Source: an uncultured Muribaculaceae bacterium
GTDB lineage: Bacteria; Bacteroidota; Bacteroidia; Bacteroidales; Muribaculaceae
Reading direction: 5' to 3'
Length of the DNA: 64,000 nt
Assembly: GCA_944321705.1 (NCBI GenBank)
Contig: CALUMG010000005.1
Location: 124,001 to 188,000 of the forward strand
Shown: positions 27,746 to 35,202 of the stretch, one piece after another
Layout of the letters: every line of letters begins with the position of its first letter
How positions within the stretch are numbered: the stretch's first letter is position 1
Notes under the pieces: model-generated
The model's input: only the letters and a program-made list of their open reading frames with translations
Databases searched by the model: none
What the model was told of the DNA's origin: nothing
Translations under genes and position numbers: made by a program

Positions 27746-27855
27746 CAAAGATAGTGCAAATCGAATACAATGCGAAAAATTAGCTTGTTAATTTTTCCAT
27801 TGCTGAGATGCCGCCTGTCTTATCCAAAGATAGTGCAAATCGGATGCAATGAGGG
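27746..27855. repeat. Two direct copies of a 30-base promoter-like repeat
   Basis: CAAAGATAGTGCAAATCG followed by a GAATACAATG or GGATGCAATG variant occurs at 27746-27776 and 27825-27855, 79 bases apart. Read on the minus strand each copy contains ATTTGCACTATCTTTG, a TATCTTTG -7 box, so they may drive minus-strand transcription. Closely similar sequence is common in Bacteroidales intergenic DNA (from memory, not searched). Confidence 0.6.
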
Positions 27856-27919
27856 GGTGTCATATATCATGCCTGCAATTTTGATACACCATCATTGCAA
27901 GAAAGCCGATGTTTTTAAA

Positions 27920-28447
27920 TTATTCTTTTAGAGAAATAAACTCAGGAGGCACATGCTCCGTTTCCCAAGTATCATCGGAGATTTCATAAAAATTGAAACC
28001 TTTAGACCACATCTTTGCCGAATCAATAATTAGAATCACTACACTGCTTCCATGACGTTTGCCGACCGTTTTCGCCGTGTCGATGTTAGTCGAAAGGCTT
28101 ACATGTATCCGAGACATTGGCTTGAGCCCTTCGGCAAGAATGCTTTGCAGGTTTTCTGCAATCGTCCCGTGGTAGAGATGCTCCGGCGGGCGGCTTTTCG
28201 GCGTGTCTGACGTTATCTTTCTCGACATCCCTCCTTTTGCTTTAATAGCAGTTTTGTCTTCATTGTATTTGAATCTTTTTTTACTGTCGTGGGCTACAAG
28301 GTCTTTCAATACATCTTCGGTAAATTGATGTTTTTCAATTAAATCTTTTATGGTGATCCAGCCATATTCATCGATGTAAGGAGAAGTATGGCGCAAAAGT
28401 CTGGATAGTCGTTTTGATTTTTTTACAAAAGCATTCATAGTGTACAT
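27920..28447 (-). CDS. kptA: RNA 2'-phosphotransferase, Tpt1/KptA family
   Basis: The 175-residue cytoplasmic enzyme uses NAD+ to remove an internal RNA 2'-phosphate via an ADP-ribosylated intermediate. Family features are visible: the N-terminal winged-helix region KRLSRLLRHTSPYIDEYGWI with the conserved RH pair, then EHLYHGTIAENLQSILAEGL, IHVSLSTNIDTAKTVGKRHG (His-x-Ser loop and NAD-binding Arg), and FYEISDDTWETEHVPPEFIS. Length is normal. Most bacteria have no 2'-phosphate-generating tRNA ligase, so the bacterial role is open, and some family members ADP-ribosylate RNA ends. It starts one base after the PP2C gene stop and is the last gene of a four-gene operon. Confidence 0.93.
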   Translation of the reverse strand: MYTMNAFVKKSKRLSRLLRHTSPYIDEYGWITIKDLIEKHQFTEDVLKDLVAHDSKKRFKYNEDKTAIKAKGGMSRKITSDTPKSRPPEHLYHGTIAENLQSILAEGLKPMSRIHVSLSTNIDTAKTVGKRHGSSVVILIIDSAKMWSKGFNFYEISDDTWETEHVPPEFISLKE

Positions 28448-28448
28448 C

Positions 28449-29150
28449 TTATTTTAATTCTACAATTATTGCCGTTACATTGTCATAACCTCCGGATGCG
28501 TTTGCAGCCCGTATGAGGCTCATTACCTTATCGTAAGGTGATAACAAATCATCAGATGTGACAGTTTTTATCGTTTCGTGGGATACAATGCCATGTAACC
28601 CGTCGGAACACAACAAAAATGAACAAGGTGCAGTTACCGGAAGTGTTTCGACATGGAAGTAGTCGATGTCGTAATTGAGGAACAGTTTGCCTGTCCACTT
28701 TGAGAGCTTGTGTCCTGAATAAGCAATGTCGTCCGTAGTCAATGCTGTCAGATTGCCGCTTTGGCAGCGGTAAAGTCTCGAATCACCTACATGTCCTATC
28801 GTGAGTTCCATTTTATGAAGATTCAATAGTACAGCGGTGACAGTCGAGGCCATCTCCCGATATTCGGACATGGTTTGTTGTGCCGTGATGATCGTGTTGT
28901 TGGCGTAGCACATAGCTCCTTTGAGCAAGTCAACGCTATTTTGGCCGCTGTCAATGTCGATGCCGTTGAAATAGCTTGATATGCATTTGCATGCAATGCT
29001 CGATGCAATGCCACCGCCCGGATTGGACCCTACTCCGTCGGCAACAACTGCAAGAATATGCCCGTGGCTAAGTTCTTGAACTATAAAAGCATCTTCATTG
29101 TTCTTCCTGTGCAACCCGATGTCGGTGTTCCCGTAATAATTACATTCCAT
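28449..29150 (-). CDS. PP2C-type serine/threonine phosphatase
   Basis: The 233-residue soluble PPM phosphatase needs two divalent metals. All signature segments are present: GLHRKNNEDAFIV, VVADGVGSNPGGGIASSIAC with the metal-binding Asp-Gly, LTIGHVGDSRLYRCQ, FLLCSDGLHGIVSHET with the SDG aspartate, and SGGYDNVTAIIVEL with the DN pair. There is no membrane segment. It dephosphorylates Ser/Thr residues. No kinase is encoded in this operon, though two kinases lie at 57.6-63.3 kb. It follows the SecB-like gene by 14 bases and precedes kptA by one. Confidence 0.93.
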   Translation of the reverse strand: MECNYYGNTDIGLHRKNNEDAFIVQELSHGHILAVVADGVGSNPGGGIASSIACKCISSYFNGIDIDSGQNSVDLLKGAMCYANNTIITAQQTMSEYREMASTVTAVLLNLHKMELTIGHVGDSRLYRCQSGNLTALTTDDIAYSGHKLSKWTGKLFLNYDIDYFHVETLPVTAPCSFLLCSDGLHGIVSHETIKTVTSDDLLSPYDKVMSLIRAANASGGYDNVTAIIVELK

Positions 29151-29164
29151 GTTTCTTCAATTGT

Positions 29165-30319
29165 TTATGAGTTTTTAGAACTGAACATGAATGTTTGTAA
29201 TTCATATTCTTTGATTCTCCCATAGAGTTCCTGCACAATCATTTGAAGCTCGGCAGGAGAATCTTTGTCGCAATTGTACAGTTTGCAGAACTCTTCGTAG
29301 GATGGAATTTCTCCATCTTGGATTTCTTCGCAATATGCATAGTTCAAGTCGAATTTTAGAATCTTGTTCAATGTCAATTCAATTGCATCATAAAATAGCG
29401 AGTACATCAGTCCTTCGACTTCTTCGTGAGTCAAAGATGTCATTGCCCTGCCCGAAAATTCTTCGTAATCAAAGATGTATTCAGGATATTCGTTGGATGC
29501 CCCATGCGCAAACCGATATTTGGATTGAGGGCTGCCTGATATCCACTGGAGCAGTATGTCCCATGATGAATCGTCGATTATTCCGCCGGGGGCCATCGCG
29601 GAATGGGGGGCTGGATGAGCATAGGTGATTGGATTGAAGAAACGGTAGTAAAATTTGAAAAAGGTTTGGTCTTCATAGTCGAGAGATGTGAGGTCCTCTG
29701 TTTCGAGAAGTTCATGAAGCTCCTTTGCCGCATGGCTGTTGCTGTTCCGTATTTGCCAAATTATGTAGTCATATCCGAAGCGTTCGGGCTTTTCGTCATA
29801 ACAATCCCCTTCAAATTGGTCTTCCGGGTCATCGGTGTTTGAGGCTTCTGTAGTTGGCCTTGTTGTGCTTGCCGGTTCGGTGTCGCAAACGCCATCGTGT
29901 TTAAAATCGGGTAACATGATTGGAGGGAATCCGGATTCTATTGTGACATTCCATACAATTGTCCTTATCTTGGTGTTGACAATGTCGTTAACGGCATTCA
30001 CTTTTAATGCTGTAAGTTGTTGTTGCTTGTCAATGTCGTTTCTTACGTTTACCAATGCCGAGTACGTCATTTGCAATTCGAAGATTGTCGAGTTGTCGTC
30101 ATCTATTACGGCTGTTATTTTAGCAGGTATTTTCACGAGATAGATTGAATGGTCCTCGTTATCGGCAGGTGCGCTGTTTTGCGAGAAACTCACATCGATG
30201 TCGGTATGGATATGTGCACTTCCGCATGGCGGATTTATAAAGAAGTCGGGAAGCTCTTTCAATGTAGAAAAGTTGAAAGACTCCATGTAGCCCATGAGTA
30301 TGTTGTAATCAGTATTCAT
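29165..30319 (-). CDS. SecB-like domain protein with acidic C-terminal extension
   Basis: The 384-residue cytoplasmic protein is built of two parts. Residues 1-145 follow the SecB pattern: INPPCGSAHIHTDIDVSFSQ, a strand series IYLVKIPAKITAVIDDDNST, then FELQMTYSALVNVRND, and the family-like end ESGFPPIMLPDF, comparable to the GxFPxLxLxPxxF of SecB. Residues 150-384 form an acidic region (EDQFEGDCYDEKPERFGYDY) rich in Asp, Glu, Phe and Tyr, which is not recognised. It resembles no canonical preprotein chaperone in length (SecB is about 155 residues). SecB-like proteins also act as toxin-antitoxin chaperones. Its place between an AAA+ ATPase and a phosphatase suggests a substrate-binding role. 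The SecB call rests on motif reading. Confidence 0.6.
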   Translation of the reverse strand: MNTDYNILMGYMESFNFSTLKELPDFFINPPCGSAHIHTDIDVSFSQNSAPADNEDHSIYLVKIPAKITAVIDDDNSTIFELQMTYSALVNVRNDIDKQQQLTALKVNAVNDIVNTKIRTIVWNVTIESGFPPIMLPDFKHDGVCDTEPASTTRPTTEASNTDDPEDQFEGDCYDEKPERFGYDYIIWQIRNSNSHAAKELHELLETEDLTSLDYEDQTFFKFYYRFFNPITYAHPAPHSAMAPGGIIDDSSWDILLQWISGSPQSKYRFAHGASNEYPEYIFDYEEFSGRAMTSLTHEEVEGLMYSLFYDAIELTLNKILKFDLNYAYCEEIQDGEIPSYEEFCKLYNCDKDSPAELQMIVQELYGRIKEYELQTFMFSSKNS

Positions 30320-30332
30320 GATAAATTGGTCT

Positions 30333-31727
30333 TTAATTGTTATTATATAATGATTGTTTTGTGAAAACCTCGTCGATTGTGATATTTAATTCTTTTTCGG
30401 GTTGTCCGTACTTGTAGTAAATCTCTTGCATGCACTTTGACAACAATGTCTTGACATTCCTGAATCCAAGACCTGATGCGGCAGCTGTGTGGGCAATGGC
30501 TTTCAAAGCCTTGTCGTCAAACGTGAGATTTATTCCCAGACTTTTGCAATAATCGACATGTGCTGTCAAGATGTTGTCGGGAGTTTCTGTGAGAATCCTG
30601 TATATGGTATTTTCATCTATCGGGTTGATAGTGCAAATTTCCCCGATTCGAGAAATAAGTTCGTTTTTGAATCCCCATTCTTCCAAGTCTTCGACAGTTA
30701 TCGAGTCAAGTCGTGGCGCGATATAGCCTGCATTGTCGCATGAATAACCAATCCGCTTGCCATTGGCCAGTTTCAATCTTTTTCTTATTATATTTTCTAT
30801 TCCGCTGAAAGCTCCTTCAAACAATACGAGCATGTTGTCAACAGGCAGTTTGCAATTTATCGTCGTGTTGCCGTCTTGTGCCGGTATTCGCAGATCTATG
30901 CAGTAGCCCGACTCAAACAATCGCATTATTTCCCGTTGCATGTCCAAGTCGAAATTGCGCCCTGCTGTGGATTCGGGATGAGAGATCTTATCTATTTCGT
31001 GGAATATGATGACGGCGTACTTAAGAGCCTTGCCATATCGTAGGACTTCATCTTTCAATATGTCGGACAGATGCAGTCCTGACCATGCAGACGGCACGAT
31101 GTCGTTTGTGTTTATCCTGATGACGGGGCCATTGTAAATGCGGCGGAACTCTTCCATGATTTGGCTTTTCCCCGAGCCTGTGGGCCCGATAAGCATGACC
31201 GATGACTTGATTGAACAATTCCTTTTATGCCTCAAGCAGTCAAGTTGTTGGAAAAAGCTGACAGCCAACCGCTCAATTGCTTTGTCTTGCCCGACGATGT
31301 GTTTCTTTACAATGTCGGCCATTTCTTTGGCATTGTGGAAGAATGGTTTTGCTATTTCTTTTGTGGGTCTGCCAAATATCATGTCGCTCGAGATGTGATA
31401 TTTGGATTCGAGATATTCGTAATCCTCCAAGCATGGGGCAGAGAAAACGTTGTTTGACCATTCAATTCGTTTTTTATTCATGGCATCCACGATTTCGGAG
31501 GGCAAACCGGTCTTGCGAGCCCATTCTTTTATTTGGGCATTGGTCAGATCCATGATTCTGCTTATTTCTGATTTGGATGCTTTTCCTGTTATCAATTTGC
31601 TGATGAAATTTTGGACATAATTCGCGTTCAGATTCGTGCATATGAACAATCGCGCGATAATGTCGTTATAATCGATTTGCAGCTTGTTGTCGTCATTCAA
31701 GGCGATGCCAAAATAAAATCTTTCCAT
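30333..31727 (-). CDS. ClpX-like AAA+ ATPase
   Basis: The 464-residue product begins MERFYFGIALNDDNKLQIDY. After a unique N-terminal region (residues 1-140) comes a ClpX/HslU-type AAA module: KKHIVGQDKAIERLAVSFFQ, Walker A MLIGPTGSGKSQIMEEF, Walker B VIIFHEIDKI, LFEGAFSGIENIIRKRL, and a C-terminal small domain GLGFRNVKTLLSKCMQEIYY. The zinc-binding domain of ClpX is absent, and the first Walker B acid is His (F-H-E instead of I-D-E), which is unusual. It may unfold or remodel a partner protein, and no ClpP-like gene is adjacent. The start at 31727 was chosen because upstream sequence is intergenic in character. It is the first gene of the operon with SecB-like, PP2C and kptA. Confidence 0.85.
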   Translation of the reverse strand: MERFYFGIALNDDNKLQIDYNDIIARLFICTNLNANYVQNFISKLITGKASKSEISRIMDLTNAQIKEWARKTGLPSEIVDAMNKKRIEWSNNVFSAPCLEDYEYLESKYHISSDMIFGRPTKEIAKPFFHNAKEMADIVKKHIVGQDKAIERLAVSFFQQLDCLRHKRNCSIKSSVMLIGPTGSGKSQIMEEFRRIYNGPVIRINTNDIVPSAWSGLHLSDILKDEVLRYGKALKYAVIIFHEIDKISHPESTAGRNFDLDMQREIMRLFESGYCIDLRIPAQDGNTTINCKLPVDNMLVLFEGAFSGIENIIRKRLKLANGKRIGYSCDNAGYIAPRLDSITVEDLEEWGFKNELISRIGEICTINPIDENTIYRILTETPDNILTAHVDYCKSLGINLTFDDKALKAIAHTAAASGLGFRNVKTLLSKCMQEIYYKYGQPEKELNITIDEVFTKQSLYNNN

Positions 31728-32288
31728 TTTTTGAGTATGATTAGATTTGATTTTTATAAATACCTTTAAATAAAGCTGTTGCCACACATGATAAAAGTAT
31801 CGGTAAGGCCACAGTAAGGACACAAAGGGTATTACCTGCCACGTTTGGAAGGTGGGCGGAGCTTTTGGCCGATTATCAGCCAACACAAAGGAATTGATTG
31901 GTCGTTGCAGCTTTAACGCTTTAGGATTTCATCCCTTAACGCAACGAAGATTGGCAGCGTTGGTTGTTATGGGATATTTGGGGCATAACAACCGTTAATG
32001 AAGTTTATTGCCGGGAAAACGTCAAATTTTTTAAGTTAGCACTATTTAAATTAATCTCAACGGCAGTTTTTGACTATTTGAAAATCATGCGCCATTTGTT
32101 TGAAATCGACCAAGGCCTGTGGCCGGTTTCAAGTCAATGGAAGCATGAATCATGCCGAAGCCTCATTAAGGGGCAACCACAAAAGTAATAATTATTTTCA
32201 TGTGAAGCAAGGAACTGAGCTTTTTTGTGTGTTAAAATCTTTACATGCCATGTTTGAGTGAAAGTGAATTTTCCATGAGGTTCAAAGT

Positions 32289-32320
32289 TTTGTGGGTCAA
32301 AGCAATTTCTGTTATCTTTA
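32289..32320 (+). promoter_or_regulatory. Promoter of the glutaredoxin-like gene
   Basis: TTTG (32289-32292), a 20-base spacer and TATCTTTA (32313-32320) match the consensus except for the last base. Confidence 0.5.
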
Positions 32321-32333
32321 TGGTGTCGGTTGC

Positions 32334-32382
32334 CGGCATTGCGAAGCAAATCTTGTTGTCAGGCATCATTGTCGCAATGCCG
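32334..32382 (+). promoter_or_regulatory. Leader hairpin ahead of the glutaredoxin-like gene
   Basis: CGGCATTGCGA (32334-32344) is the perfect complement of TCGCAATGCCG (32372-32382), 20 bases before the start codon, in what would be the 5' leader. It could control translation or partly terminate transcription (TTAATTTTTAAG follows). Confidence 0.5.
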
Positions 32383-32401
32383 TCACGTTAATTTTTAAGT
32401 T

Positions 32402-32701
32402 ATGATAAAAATATACGGAATGCACACTTGTCCTGATTGTGCTTATGTGGAAGAACAAGTAAGAGGAAACGGTAACTATGAAATAATCGACATCGGAGCG
32501 GATGTGAAGAATCTTAAGGAGTTTCTGAGGCTTCGTGACTTCAGCCCTGTGTTTTATGATGCGCGAAGACAAGGGATGATAGGTATCCCCTGTTTTGTAC
32601 TTGAAGACGGCACTGTTACATTAGTCCCGGAGGAGGCAGGTTTGCGTCCACGTTCTGACGAAACCGGAGCTTCGTGCAATATAGATGGCAGCGGTTGCTG
32701 A
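32402..32701 (+). CDS. Glutaredoxin-related protein
   Basis: The 99-residue cytoplasmic thioredoxin-fold protein begins MIKIYGMHTCPDCAYVEEQV and has the redox pair CPDC (Cys10, Cys13) after the first strand. The cis-proline segment GMIGIPCFVLEDGTVTL follows, then a C-terminal tail with two more cysteines (GASCNIDGSGC). It matches the glutaredoxin-related family of anaerobes. A thiol-disulfide exchange or metal-thiolate role is likely. The MFS gene converges on it with a 3-base gap. Its leader carries a strong hairpin. Confidence 0.85.
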   Translation: MIKIYGMHTCPDCAYVEEQVRGNGNYEIIDIGADVKNLKEFLRLRDFSPVFYDARRQGMIGIPCFVLEDGTVTLVPEEAGLRPRSDETGASCNIDGSGC

Positions 32702-32704
32702 CTT

Positions 32705-33943
32705 TCACTCTGAAGATTTGTTGGGCGAAGCAGTTCTACGCAGATTAGGCAGGAATATGGCTACTATGCCAAACAATGGTAGCCATGTGCTTACCTTGAA
32801 AATATATTCGATGCTCGTCACGTCGGCGAGCCAGCCGAAGAAAGCCGAGCCTATGCCGCCTAATCCGAACATCAAGCCGAAGAATATGCCTGCTATCATT
32901 CCCACTTTGTCGGGCATGAGGTCGGTTGCGTAGACGACTATGGCCGAAAATGCCGAGGCTATTATAAGTCCCGATATTATTGCCGTGGCTATTGTCAAGC
33001 CAAGATTGAGATAAGGCATCATGAGCGTAAACGGTGCCGCGCCAAGTATTGAGAACAAGATGACATATTTGCGCCCGTAACGGTCGCCCATGAACCCTCC
33101 AAGCAATGTGCCGATGGCAAATGCTGCCAGATAGGCAAACAGGCAATATTGAGACTGCTGCATGGTCAAATTGAATTTTTCCATCAAGTAGAACGTGAAA
33201 TAACTTGTCATGCAGGCATTGAAGAAATATTTGGAGAATATCATAAGTACCAATATCCATAATGCCATGTGTACGGTCTTTTTAGACAGGTTGAATGTGC
33301 ATGTATTGATTTTTATGTGATGCGATTTTATTTCCGACAGCATTAGCTTGTACCATCGCCCGATGCGCATCAACAACATTGCTGCTAAAAATGCCGCAAT
33401 GGCAAACCATCCCACTGCAATTTGGCCGAATGGCATCACGATGAGCGCCGTTAACAACGGACCTACTGCGCTACCGCCATTGCCTCCCACTTGGAAGATG
33501 GATTGGGCAAGACTCTTTTTCCCTCCTGAAGCCATTTGTGCGACTCGTGATGCTTCGGGATGGAACACGGCAGAGCCGCAGCCTATCAGGGCCACTGACA
33601 GCAGAATGGGCAGGAAGCCCGATGAAAAGGAGAGGGAGAGGAGCCCGACGAGGGTGAACCCCATGCCTAATGCCAGCGAAAAGGGTTGGGGATGGCGGTC
33701 GGCATATTGCCCCACAAATGGCTGGAGTACCGACGAAGTGGCTTGAAATACTAATGTTATGATGCCGATTTGTGCAAATGTGAATCCGTATTTATCTTTT
33801 ATCAACGGATATAATGCCGGAATGACCGATTGAATCATGTCATTCAGTAAATGGCATGTACCAATGGTGAACAGTACTGAATAGACTGTTCCTGCCGTGA
33901 TGTGCGGATTCCCCATTGCAAGTTGTTTCAATTTATTTGTCAT
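32705..33943 (-). CDS. MFS transporter, fosmidomycin-resistance (Fsr) type
   Basis: The 412-residue inner-membrane protein has twelve helices. Early motifs are typical of the Fsr/YnfM branch: CHLLNDMIQSVIPALYPLIK, GFTFAQIGIITLVFQATSSV, LQPFVGQYADRHPQPFSLAL, and VFHPEASRVAQMASGGKKSL with the conserved HPEA. The Fsr branch exports fosmidomycin and related compounds or sugars, and the true substrate is unknown. It overlaps the upstream GntR gene by 11 bases, so the regulator very likely controls it. Confidence 0.93.
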   Translation of the reverse strand: MTNKLKQLAMGNPHITAGTVYSVLFTIGTCHLLNDMIQSVIPALYPLIKDKYGFTFAQIGIITLVFQATSSVLQPFVGQYADRHPQPFSLALGMGFTLVGLLSLSFSSGFLPILLSVALIGCGSAVFHPEASRVAQMASGGKKSLAQSIFQVGGNGGSAVGPLLTALIVMPFGQIAVGWFAIAAFLAAMLLMRIGRWYKLMLSEIKSHHIKINTCTFNLSKKTVHMALWILVLMIFSKYFFNACMTSYFTFYLMEKFNLTMQQSQYCLFAYLAAFAIGTLLGGFMGDRYGRKYVILFSILGAAPFTLMMPYLNLGLTIATAIISGLIIASAFSAIVVYATDLMPDKVGMIAGIFFGLMFGLGGIGSAFFGWLADVTSIEYIFKVSTWLPLFGIVAIFLPNLRRTASPNKSSE

Positions 33944-34619
33944 AGTCTGTATCCTCCGCGTCTTTCCAGAAGAGTTTGGCCGTGCGCATGGCAGCTTCCA
34001 CGTCTCCCGATTTTATGTTTTTGAGTATTTCTTCGTGAATGGATTGTGTTTCAAGTAAATGAAAGGTGTCTTTATAGATGTATTCATATCCTTTTGAGAG
34101 GTAAGTTGTCATGGCTTGATACAGGTCGGCAAGAATTGCATTGTGCGTGGCCTGTGCAATCGAGTTGTGAAAATTGATGTCGGCCTTGATGCATCGGCTG
34201 ACATTTCCCGATTCAGCGGCTTCTCGTCGTTCTGTTATATATTGTTTCATTGCGTTTATGTCGGCTTCGGTGCGTCGTTCGGCAGCCATTCGCGCAACCG
34301 GTGTCTCAAGGATGTCGCGAACTTCGCGCAATTCCTTGATGTCGGCTCGTTTCAATCTTTGAGAAAATGGCTCGTTGCTTTCACCGTTGCGTGTTACGAA
34401 AGTGCCGCGTCCCTGCTGGACGTTTACCATTCCCATGTTTTCCAATATTCTTATGGATTCACGTATGGTAGAGCGTCCGACTCCGAAGAATTTCATCAAC
34501 TCCGGCTCGGTAGGTAGTTTCTCCCCATCTGCAAATTTGCCGTCGGCAATCTGTTTGCCAATCCTGTCGGCCACCTCCTCAGCCAACGACCTTTTTTGTA
34601 TCATGCCACTTGTCTCCAT
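33933..34619 (-). CDS. GntR family transcriptional regulator, FadR/FCD type
   Basis: The 228-residue regulator has an N-terminal winged helix (LAEEVADRIGKQIADGKFAD, GEKLPTEPELMKFFGVGRST, IRESIRILENMGMVNVQQGR) and a C-terminal all-helical FCD domain (RDILETPVARMAAERRTEAD, CIKADINFHNSIAQATHNAI) that usually binds a carboxylic-acid effector through a metal. It overlaps the MFS gene, its likely target. A perfect 13-base palindrome lies 8 bases upstream of the start codon and may be its own operator. Confidence 0.93.
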   Translation of the reverse strand: METSGMIQKRSLAEEVADRIGKQIADGKFADGEKLPTEPELMKFFGVGRSTIRESIRILENMGMVNVQQGRGTFVTRNGESNEPFSQRLKRADIKELREVRDILETPVARMAAERRTEADINAMKQYITERREAAESGNVSRCIKADINFHNSIAQATHNAILADLYQAMTTYLSKGYEYIYKDTFHLLETQSIHEEILKNIKSGDVEAAMRTAKLFWKDAEDTDYDK

Positions 34620-34627
34620 TTGGTCTT

Positions 34628-34667
34628 ATGATAATATCATCAGATGAATTTTTCAATGGCAAAGGTA
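34628..34667 (-). promoter_or_regulatory. Promoter and palindromic operator of the GntR/MFS operon
   Basis: On the minus strand TACCTTTG (34667-34660) is a -7 box. Between it and the start codon lies ATGATAATATCAT (34628-34640), a perfect palindrome around a central A. A bound regulator there would block early transcription, which suggests autoregulation. Confidence 0.5.
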
Positions 34668-34703
34668 CAAAGAAAAAACATAATAGAAAAAATGATATTG
34701 ATT

Positions 34704-35168
34704 TTAAACAAAAATCGGAGAAGATGAAATTCTTTCTTTGATAGAATGTATATAACTTTTCATATAGTTCCAATCAGGTCTCCCATTCCCATCTATTGGA
34801 AGTTTAATCGTTTCTCTCCTTAGCAAATCAGGGAATAGCCCATTGCTATAAGAGTACTTTCCAACTATAGTTTGAAGACAGGCTATTATAAACAGGCAAG
34901 ACTCTTTGGGAATACCATGTGTGTCTATGTAATAAATATCCCTTCCAGAACACCATTCCTCCCCTTGATAAAAGAACGTAGCATTTTCTGAACCAAAAGA
35001 AATGACACCATTTGGCGAAGTCACAATGCCACTATTTTTAGAAACCCTATATTTTATGCCGTTATCGAATTTCGAGCGAACTACATAAGGAATACCATTG
35101 GGGTTTTCTTTTACTTCGTATGTATGATATACTTTGGGCTTGTAAATTTCAAACAACTCGCCAACCAT
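34704..35168 (-). CDS. Restriction-modification specificity subunit, C-terminal half (second TRD), out of frame with first half
   Basis: This frame encodes a second target-recognition domain ending LPIDGNGRPDWNYMKSYIHS. The first in-frame ATG (35168) starts MVGELFEIYKPKVYHTYEVK, but the true domain start WGTFMVGELFEIY lies further upstream and is open back to 35204, where it meets the G9 tract ending the preceding frame. Deleting one G (or adding two) joins both parts into a 351-residue two-TRD subunit, about the size of BcgI-type B subunits. In the sequenced state this half may be untranslated or made as a short protein. Confidence 0.85.
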   Translation of the reverse strand: MVGELFEIYKPKVYHTYEVKENPNGIPYVVRSKFDNGIKYRVSKNSGIVTSPNGVISFGSENATFFYQGEEWCSGRDIYYIDTHGIPKESCLFIIACLQTIVGKYSYSNGLFPDLLRRETIKLPIDGNGRPDWNYMKSYIHSIKERISSSPIFV

Positions 35169-35202
35169 AAATGTTCCCCACTTGCTTACATTTAAGGGAT
35201 TT

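Larger units (their letters stand above)
27125..27919. other. Region without a confident gene: terminators, duplicated promoter-like repeat, possible gene remnant
   Basis: About 800 bases with no convincing coding frame. They hold the aqpZ terminator, a minus-strand terminator (27304-27337), a short protein-like minus frame lacking a start codon (27419-27526), and two copies of a 30-base promoter-like repeat (27746-27776, 27825-27855). Together these suggest a minus-strand transcript from about 27820 to 27304. Confidence 0.45.
31728..32401. other. Intergenic region with hairpins and a plus-strand promoter
   Basis: About 670 bases between divergent transcripts. GGTTGTTATG (31962-31971) and CATAACAACC (31984-31993) form a perfect 10-bp hairpin with no T run. 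TTGGC/GCCAA near 31870 is a weaker one. A promoter and a leader hairpin for the glutaredoxin-like gene lie at 32289-32382. No protein-like frame was found. Confidence 0.5.

Noticed and set aside
27500..27791. Plus-strand open frames of 65-81 codons
   Set aside because: Composition is not protein-like, they overlap each other, and no promoter points that way. The signals here favour the minus strand.
29165..30319. Ordinary SecB export chaperone
   Set aside because: It is more than twice the usual length, has a large unassigned C-terminal domain, and lies in an unrelated operon.
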